NCBI GenBank assembly: GCA_964604565.1
Contig: CAZRZN010000130.1
Coordinates: 1-11,145, forward strand
Length of the DNA stretch: 11,145 nt
Direction: 5' to 3'
Source of the DNA: CAZRZN01 sp964604565
GTDB lineage: Bacteria > Pseudomonadota > Alphaproteobacteria > Rhodobacterales > Rhodobacteraceae
Shown here piece by piece: positions 6,528-11,145 of this stretch. The position numbers were made by a program, and so were the translations under genes. Within the stretch, counting starts at the first letter, position 1. The number at the start of each line of letters is the position of its first letter. The notes below the pieces were generated by a model. That model saw only the letters and a program-made list of their open reading frames with translations, was not told the origin of the DNA and searched no databases.

Positions 6528-7013
6528 ATGGCAGAAGTGACGATGACGGTGAACGGCAAATCGGTCACCAAGTCGGTCAAGGGCAATACACTCATGACCG
6601 AATTCCTGCGTGATGAGCTGCGGCTTACCGGCACGCATGTTGGGTGCGACACGTCGCAGTGCGGCGCCTGCGTGATCCATGTGAACGGCGACGCGGTCAA
6701 GGGCTGCACGATGTTCGCCGCCGAGGCCGACGGCTCAGAGGTGACCACGATCGAAGGGATGGCCAACGCGGATGGGTCGCTCAACGTGATCCAGCAGGCC
6801 TTTCAGGACCACCACGGTCTGCAATGCGGCTTCTGCACGCCCGGAATGGTGATGTCGGCGGCGGCCCTGCTCAAGTACAACCCGAAACCGACCGAGACCG
6901 AGGTGCGCGACTATCTCGAGGGCAACATCTGCCGCTGCACCGGCTATCACAATATTGTCAAGGCAATCCTTGCGGCCAGCGGGCAGGATGTTTCGGGGAT
7001 CGCGGCAGAGTAA
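6528..7013 (+). CDS. coxS: Small [2Fe-2S] subunit of form II CO dehydrogenase-like molybdenum hydroxylase
   Basis: This 161-residue protein has the full family length and all eight cluster cysteines. The N-terminal plant-ferredoxin-type domain has C40, C45, C48 and C60 (GCDTSQCGACVIHVNG...GC). The C-terminal helical domain has C100, C103, C135 and C137 (QCGFCTPGM...GNICRCTGYHNI). It carries electrons from the molybdenum site in CoxL to the FAD in CoxM in a cytoplasmic heterohexamer of the xanthine oxidase family. A strong ribosome site (AGGGAGG) lies upstream of the ATG. It lies between coxG and the MAPEG gene; the S-L-M gene order is that of form II operons, whereas true CO dehydrogenases use M-S-L. 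The family is certain; the substrate of the complex is not. Confidence 0.96.
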   Translation: MAEVTMTVNGKSVTKSVKGNTLMTEFLRDELRLTGTHVGCDTSQCGACVIHVNGDAVKGCTMFAAEADGSEVTTIEGMANADGSLNVIQQAFQDHHGLQCGFCTPGMVMSAAALLKYNPKPTETEVRDYLEGNICRCTGYHNIVKAILAASGQDVSGIAAE

Positions 7014-7040
7014 CGCCATGACAGGGGAGGGGAATGCCCG

Positions 7041-7439
7041 ATGACACCGGAACTGTTCTGGATGGCGGCAAGCGCGGTGCTGACCGGGCTTTTGTTCGTG
7101 CCCTACATCCTCGGCTACATTGCGCAGGTCGGGCTGGTCGCGGCGTTGACGCGGCGCGATCTGAACGACGTGGGCAATACGCCCTGGCTGGTGCGGGCGC
7201 AGGCGGCGCATCGGAACGCAGTCGAAAACCTGGTGGTTTTCGCGCCTTTGGCGGTAGGTGTCGTGGTGGCCGGGGCGGCGACACCCCTGACTGCCGCGGC
7301 CGCCGCGGCGTTCTTCTGGCTGCGGCTGGGCCATTTCGTGGTCTACACGGCCGGCGTTCCGGTTGTCCGCACGCTGCTCTTTGCGGGTGGCGTGGTCTGT
7401 CAGCTGATCTTGGGCCTGACATTGCTGGGTTGGCTGTAA
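7041..7439 (+). CDS. MAPEG family membrane protein inside the cox operon
   Basis: This 132-residue membrane protein has four predicted hydrophobic helices (about residues 7-36, 62-83, 85-105 and 110-131), the size and topology of bacterial MAPEG proteins (the microsomal glutathione transferase / eicosanoid enzyme family). Family signatures visible are RAQAAHRNAVENLVVFAPL (about 52-70), and RLGHFVVYTAGVPVVRTLLF in the third/fourth helix region, including the conserved YxxGxPxxRT pattern. A purine-rich ribosome site (GGGGAGGGG) precedes the ATG. It starts 27 bases after coxS and ends 69 bases before coxL in the same direction, so it is co-transcribed with them. Bacterial members are mostly uncharacterised; some are glutathione transferases or peroxidases. 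Detoxification of a substrate or product of the hydroxylase is possible, as is a structural membrane role. Family call is firm, function open. Confidence 0.88.
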   Translation: MTPELFWMAASAVLTGLLFVPYILGYIAQVGLVAALTRRDLNDVGNTPWLVRAQAAHRNAVENLVVFAPLAVGVVVAGAATPLTAAAAAAFFWLRLGHFVVYTAGVPVVRTLLFAGGVVCQLILGLTLLGWL

Positions 7440-7508
7440 AGCCATCCCGAGGATACCGCACGGTCGCATGGGTGGCCGTGCCAAGAAACACCCAGGGAGG
7501 AGAAGACA

Positions 7509-9881
7509 ATGCCGAAGGATCATGGGATCGGCGCCAGCACGAAGCGACGCGAGGACGTCCGCTATCTGACCGGCGCCGGACAATATACCGATGACATCAA
7601 CGTTCACGGTCAAGCGCATGTATTTTTCCTGCGCTCCGATATGGCGCATGGCCGGATCAATAGCATCGACACATCCACCGCCGCCGGGATGCCCGGCGTC
7701 GTCCGCATCTTTACCGGTGCCGATTTCGAAGGCGTGGGGGGCCTGCCGTGCGGTTGGCAAATCACCGACAAACACGGCGAAGTGATGAAGGAGCCCGCAC
7801 ACCCGGTGCTGGCGCAGGGCAAGGTGCGCCATGTCGGCGATCCCATCGCCGCCGTCGTGGCCGACAGCCTCGAAGAAGCGCGCACCGCGGCAGAGGCCAT
7901 CGTCTACGACATCGACGAATTGCCCGCAGTGGTCGACATGAAAGCCGCATTGGCGGACGGCGCGCCCAAGGTGCACGACGATCTCAGCGACAACCTCTGC
8001 TACGACTGGGGCTTTGTCGAAGAGAACAAGGCCGCCGTGGACGAGGCCTTTACCAAGGCGGCCCATGTGACCAAACTAGAGCTGGTCAACAATCGCCTTG
8101 TCGCCAACCCGATGGAACCGCGGGTTGCCGTCGGCGACTACAGCCGCGCCAACGACGAAAGCACGCTTTATACCACGTCGCAGAATCCGCATGTCATCCG
8201 GTTGCTGATGGGCGCCTTTGTCCTTGGCATCCCGGAGCACAAGCTGCGCGTGGTTGCGCCCGACGTGGGCGGCGGTTTCGGCACCAAGATCTTTCACTAT
8301 GCAGAAGAGGCCTTTGTCACTTTCGCATCGCGGCAGATCAACCGAGCGGTCAAATGGACGGCCAGCCGATCCGAGGCCTTCATGTCGGACGCGCATGGCC
8401 GCGACCACGTGACCACCATCGAACTGGCGCTGGACGCCGACAACAACTTTACCGCCGTCCGCACCGACACCTATGCCAACATGGGGGCCTATCTCAGCAC
8501 CTTCGCGCCATCGGTCCCGACATGGCTGCATGGCACGCTGATGGCGGGCAACTACAAGACCCCGCTTGTCTATGTGAACGTAAAAGCGGTCTTTACCAAC
8601 ACCGTTCCTGTGGATGCCTACCGCGGTGCCGGCCGGCCGGAGGCAACCTATCAGCTGGAGCGCGTCATCGACAAGGCCGCCCGCGAACTGGGCGTCGACC
8701 CGATTGCCCTGCGCCGTCAGAACTTCATCACCGAATTCCCATACCAGACGCCGGTCGCCGTGGTCTATGACACCGGGGATTACGTCGCCACCATGGACAA
8801 GATGGAGGAGATGATCGACATCGCGGGCTTTCCCGCCCGCCGCGCCGCAAGCGAAGCCAAGGGCAAGCTGCGTGGCCTTGGCGTGAACTGCTTTATCGAG
8901 GCCTGCGGCATCGCGCCGTCGAACCTCGTCGGGCAACTGGGCGCGCGGGCCGGGCTGTATGACGCCGCGACGGTCCGTGTGAATGCCACCGGCTCGATCA
9001 GCGTGATGGTCGGCGCGCACAGCCATGGGCAGGGCCATGAAACCGCCTTTCCGCAGGTGGTGGCCGAGATGCTGGGCATCGACGAGAGCATGATCGACAT
9101 CGTCCATGGCGATACCGCGCGGATCCCCTTTGGCATGGGCACCTATGGGTCACGCTCCATCGCGGTCTGCGGGTCCGCCATGGTGCGCGCGACCGAGAAG
9201 ATCATCAACAAGGCCAAGAAGATCGCGAGCCATCTTCTTGAGGCATCCGAAGCGGACATCGAGCTGAAGGACGGTCAGTTCAGCGTGGCGGGCACCGACA
9301 AGTCCGTGGCCTGGGGCGATGTGACCCTGGCGGCCTACGTGCCGCACAACTACCCGCTGGAGGATATCGAGCCGGGGCTGGAGGAAACCGCCTTTTACGA
9401 TCCTTCGAACTTCACCTACCCGGCCGGGGCCTATGCATGCGAGGTCGAGGTCGATCCGGAAACCGGAGAGGTCACCGTGGAAACCTTTGTCTCGGCGGAT
9501 GATTTCGGCAATGTCATCAACCCGATGATCGTCGAAGGTCAGGTCCACGGCGGCATCGCGCAGGGCATCGGTCAGGCGTTGCTGGAAAACTGCGCCTATG
9601 ACGAGAACGGGCAATTGTTGAGCGCCTCCTACATGGACTACGCAATGCCACGTGCCGACAACCTGCCGCATATGGCGCACTACCGGGTGGATCACTCCTG
9701 CCAGACGCCTTGCACGCACAACCCGTTGGGTGTGAAGGGCTGCGGCGAGGCAGGGGCCATCGGCTCCCCGCCGACCGTGGTCAACGCGGTGATCGACGCG
9801 CTTCAGTCGGGTGGTCACAAGGTCGAGCATATCGACATGCCCGTGTCCCCGGCCCGCGTCTGGGAAGCGATGAACGCCTGA
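7509..9881 (+). CDS. coxL: Large molybdopterin subunit, form II CO dehydrogenase-like (xanthine oxidase family)
   Basis: This 790-residue catalytic subunit binds molybdopterin cytosine dinucleotide. It opens with GASTKRREDVRYLTGAGQYTDD, standard for the family, and shows the cofactor-contact motifs VGGGFGTK (GGGFG about 254-258), QGHET (about 508-512) and KGCGEAG with the catalytic glutamate at about E747. The decisive feature is the active-site loop AYRGAGR at residues 370-376. This is the form II signature; form I enzymes proven to oxidise CO have AYXCSFR, whose Cys holds the Cu of the Mo-S-Cu site. That Cys is absent, so no Cu-dependent CO oxidation is expected, and the enzyme more likely hydroxylates an unknown organic compound. 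GGGAGGAG precedes the ATG. Annotation pipelines will probably call it 'aerobic CO dehydrogenase large subunit', which overstates what is known. Confidence 0.95.
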   Translation: MPKDHGIGASTKRREDVRYLTGAGQYTDDINVHGQAHVFFLRSDMAHGRINSIDTSTAAGMPGVVRIFTGADFEGVGGLPCGWQITDKHGEVMKEPAHPVLAQGKVRHVGDPIAAVVADSLEEARTAAEAIVYDIDELPAVVDMKAALADGAPKVHDDLSDNLCYDWGFVEENKAAVDEAFTKAAHVTKLELVNNRLVANPMEPRVAVGDYSRANDESTLYTTSQNPHVIRLLMGAFVLGIPEHKLRVVAPDVGGGFGTKIFHYAEEAFVTFASRQINRAVKWTASRSEAFMSDAHGRDHVTTIELALDADNNFTAVRTDTYANMGAYLSTFAPSVPTWLHGTLMAGNYKTPLVYVNVKAVFTNTVPVDAYRGAGRPEATYQLERVIDKAARELGVDPIALRRQNFITEFPYQTPVAVVYDTGDYVATMDKMEEMIDIAGFPARRAASEAKGKLRGLGVNCFIEACGIAPSNLVGQLGARAGLYDAATVRVNATGSISVMVGAHSHGQGHETAFPQVVAEMLGIDESMIDIVHGDTARIPFGMGTYGSRSIAVCGSAMVRATEKIINKAKKIASHLLEASEADIELKDGQFSVAGTDKSVAWGDVTLAAYVPHNYPLEDIEPGLEETAFYDPSNFTYPAGAYACEVEVDPETGEVTVETFVSADDFGNVINPMIVEGQVHGGIAQGIGQALLENCAYDENGQLLSASYMDYAMPRADNLPHMAHYRVDHSCQTPCTHNPLGVKGCGEAGAIGSPPTVVNAVIDALQSGGHKVEHIDMPVSPARVWEAMNA

Positions 9882-9895
9882 TCGAGAGGACGGGA

Positions 9896-9943
9896 CCGGG
9901 GGCTGTGCCCCCGGAACCCCCCGGATATTTTCAAGCCCAAAGA
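9896..9943. repeat. GC-rich hairpin followed by C-run and GGATATTTT, resembling a roseobacter intergenic repeat
   Basis: Arms CCGGGGGC (9896-9903) and GCCCCCGG (9907-9914) pair perfectly over eight bases around a TGT loop. AACCCCCCGGATATTTTCAAG follows closely. From memory, very similar GGGGCTCTGCCCCC...GGATATTT units occur many times between genes in Rhodobacteraceae, so this is probably a copy of that family-wide repeat. It sits inside the operon between coxL and coxM, where the strong stem may pause or partly terminate transcription or protect the upstream message. The element's outer limits are estimated. Confidence 0.6.
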
Positions 9944-9946
9944 AGC

Positions 9947-9965
9947 CCTGTGACGGCTTCACAGG
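9947..9965 (+). other. Second hairpin just upstream of the coxM ribosome site
   Basis: CCTGTGA (9947-9953) and TCACAGG (9959-9965) pair over seven bases around a five-base loop. The stem ends about 15 bases before the coxM ATG and directly before its AAGGAG. No T-run follows. It could set a processing end or tune coxM translation; its role is inference. Confidence 0.4.
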
Positions 9966-9980
9966 CGAAAGGAGACGAAG

Positions 9981-10775
9981 ATGTACTCATTCGATATCGT
10001 GCGACCCACCAGTGTGGCGGAGGCGGTCAAGGCACTTGGTCAGGAGGAAGCTCTTGCGCTGAGCGGCGGCCAGACGTTGATCCCAACGCTGAAGCAGCGC
10101 CTTTCCAGCCCTTCGGTTCTGGTGAGCCTTTCGGCCATCGACGAGATGAAGGGGGTCTGCCACGAGGACAATGGCGATCTCACGATTGGCGGCGGGACGA
10201 CCCATGCCACTGTCATGGCCGAAGCAGCCTCGCATTTCCCGGGTCTGGCCGGGATGGCCGCGAATATCGGCGATCCGGCGGTCCGCAATCGCGGCACCAT
10301 CGGTGGCAGCCTCGCCAACAACGACCCATCGGCCTGCTATCCGGCGGCCGCCCTGGGCACGGGGGCAACGATCAAGACCAACAATCGCGAGATTGCGGCA
10401 GATGATTATTTCCAGGGCATGTTCGCCACTGCTCTGGAAGAAGGCGAAATCGTCACTTCGGTCCGCTTCCCTGTTCCGGAAGCCTCCGCCTACGCCAAGT
10501 TCGAACAGCCCGCGTCGCGCTTTGCGCTGGTCGGTGTGTTCGTCGCGAAGTATTCCGATGGTGTCCGTGTCGCCGTGACCGGCGCCTCGGAAGAAGGGGT
10601 GTTTCGCTGGACCGAAGCGGAGGACGCCTTGTCATCGAACTTTTCACCGGATGCGCTGTCGGGTCTGTCTGTCCCGGCGGACGGCATGATTTCCGATCTG
10701 CACGGCAGCGGCGCCTATCGCGCCCACCTTGTCGGTGTCATGACAAAGCGCGCGGTCGCCGCGGCGACTGGCTGA
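9981..10775 (+). CDS. coxM: FAD-binding medium subunit of form II CO dehydrogenase-like enzyme
   Basis: This 264-residue flavoprotein has the family's two FAD-contact regions: SGGQTLIP at residues 28-35 and IGDPAVRNRGTIGGSLANND at about 96-115, followed by the DPSACYPAAAL segment. The C-terminal half (about 165-260) is the CO dehydrogenase flavoprotein C-terminal domain, with SRFALVGVFVA and a GAYRAHLVGVMTKRA end. It passes electrons from the CoxS clusters to the final acceptor, probably a quinone or other respiratory carrier. It is somewhat shorter than the usual 280-290 residues but has no obvious break. AAGGAG sits about 9 bases before the ATG. Its distance from coxL (99 bases, two hairpins) is longer than the other operon gaps. 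It is the last gene, 24 bases before a terminator. Confidence 0.95.
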   Translation: MYSFDIVRPTSVAEAVKALGQEEALALSGGQTLIPTLKQRLSSPSVLVSLSAIDEMKGVCHEDNGDLTIGGGTTHATVMAEAASHFPGLAGMAANIGDPAVRNRGTIGGSLANNDPSACYPAAALGTGATIKTNNREIAADDYFQGMFATALEEGEIVTSVRFPVPEASAYAKFEQPASRFALVGVFVAKYSDGVRVAVTGASEEGVFRWTEAEDALSSNFSPDALSGLSVPADGMISDLHGSGAYRAHLVGVMTKRAVAAATG

Positions 10776-10799
10776 TCCGTTCGACAGGTTGCGTGGAAC

Positions 10800-10826
10800 C
10801 CCCGGCACAGAGTGCCGGGGTTTTTT
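10800..10826 (+). terminator. Rho-independent terminator of the cox operon
   Basis: A perfect nine-base stem, CCCCGGCAC (10800-10808) with GTGCCGGGG (10812-10820), closes an AGA loop and is followed immediately by six Ts. It lies 24 bases after the coxM stop, so it ends the coxG-coxM transcript. From here to 11025 I see no gene. Confidence 0.92.
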
Positions 10827-11025
10827 CTTGGACCGGCGCCCGCATCCGGTCGACACACTGACGGCGTGAAACGGCGGGGGTTATACGCTGTGGCCGATCC
10901 ACGGCACCGATAGCCACCGCGCATTACGCACATGCGGGTTACATGGCCCAACGCAAGAGGCCGCGAAACCTGCGACAGGCGCAGTGCCACGATGTGAGAG
11001 CCTGCCTTGGGAGCGAATGCCGTTC

Positions 11026-11145
11026 CTAGGGCAACCGGACGTTCTGGCCCGGGGCCATCTCCGGCGTGGCCAAGGTCACCAGAAGGCGTCCTGCCGCCTC
11101 CGGAATACGGGCAATGGCCTTGCGCGGGCCAAGTTCCAAAACTTC
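11026..11145 (-). CDS. 3' end of an unidentified leftward gene
   Basis: The minus strand is open from the right edge for 39 codons and ends at TAG (11028-11026). The visible tail begins EVLELGPRKAIARIPEAAG and ends MAPGQNVRLP. Its codon choice (strong G/C at third positions) and lack of stops look coding, and its orientation toward the cox terminator makes a convergent neighbour gene reasonable. The fragment is too short to assign a family. It could also be a chance open frame in GC-rich DNA. Confidence 0.45.
   Translation of the reverse strand, partial: EVLELGPRKAIARIPEAAGRLLVTLATPEMAPGQNVRLP

Noticed and set aside
6735..8066. Long minus-strand open frame of 443 codons opposite coxS, MAPEG and the start of coxL.
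   Set aside because: It crosses three well-supported genes on the other strand and gives a His/Arg/Gly-rich product with no domain; this is a codon-bias shadow.
5921..10775. True aerobic CO dehydrogenase operon (form I).
   Set aside because: The CoxL loop is AYRGAGR, not AYXCSFR, gene order is S-L-M, and no coxD/E/F genes are present in the window.

Overview
This window is GC-rich chromosomal DNA, most likely from an alphaproteobacterium of the Rhodobacteraceae (Roseobacter group). That placement is an inference. It rests on gene content (a form II 'cox' molybdenum hydroxylase operon with coxG, and a Lrp/AsnC regulator divergent from a catabolic-type operon). It also rests on an intergenic inverted repeat between coxL and coxM that looks like an element I recall as common in roseobacter genomes. 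No rRNA, tRNA, CRISPR array or intact mobile element was seen.

Left block (1-3754). A three-gene operon runs leftward: a class V PLP-dependent aminotransferase / cysteine-desulfurase-like enzyme (3188-1728), an MFS transporter overlapping it by 4 bases and carrying an unusual histidine-rich cytoplasmic tail (1731-385), and an FAD-dependent oxidoreductase cut by the window edge (350-1). A Lrp/AsnC-family regulator (3290-3754) is transcribed divergently. The roughly 100-base control region between them is AT-rich and holds a near-perfect 19-bp palindrome just upstream of the regulator start, a good candidate operator. The layout suggests a small amino-acid- or amine-responsive pathway, but its substrate cannot be read from sequence.

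Middle block (3755-5920). A single alpha-D-phosphohexomutase (phosphomannomutase type, 5452-4052) converges on the regulator. It is flanked by about 300 bases and about 470 bases with no recognisable gene.

Right block (5921-10826). A co-directional operon coxG-coxS-MAPEG-coxL-coxM ends at a clear rho-independent terminator. CoxS carries two [2Fe-2S] clusters, CoxM is the FAD subunit, and CoxL is the molybdopterin subunit. CoxL has the AYRGAGR active-site loop and the S-L-M gene order of form II enzymes, not the Cys-containing loop of true CO dehydrogenases, so CO oxidation should not be assumed. CoxG is a SRPBCC protein with a basic/aromatic C-terminal tail that probably touches the membrane. 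A small MAPEG-family membrane protein is inserted between coxS and coxL, the most unusual point of the operon.

The last 120 bases hold the 3' end of an unidentified leftward gene converging on the cox operon.
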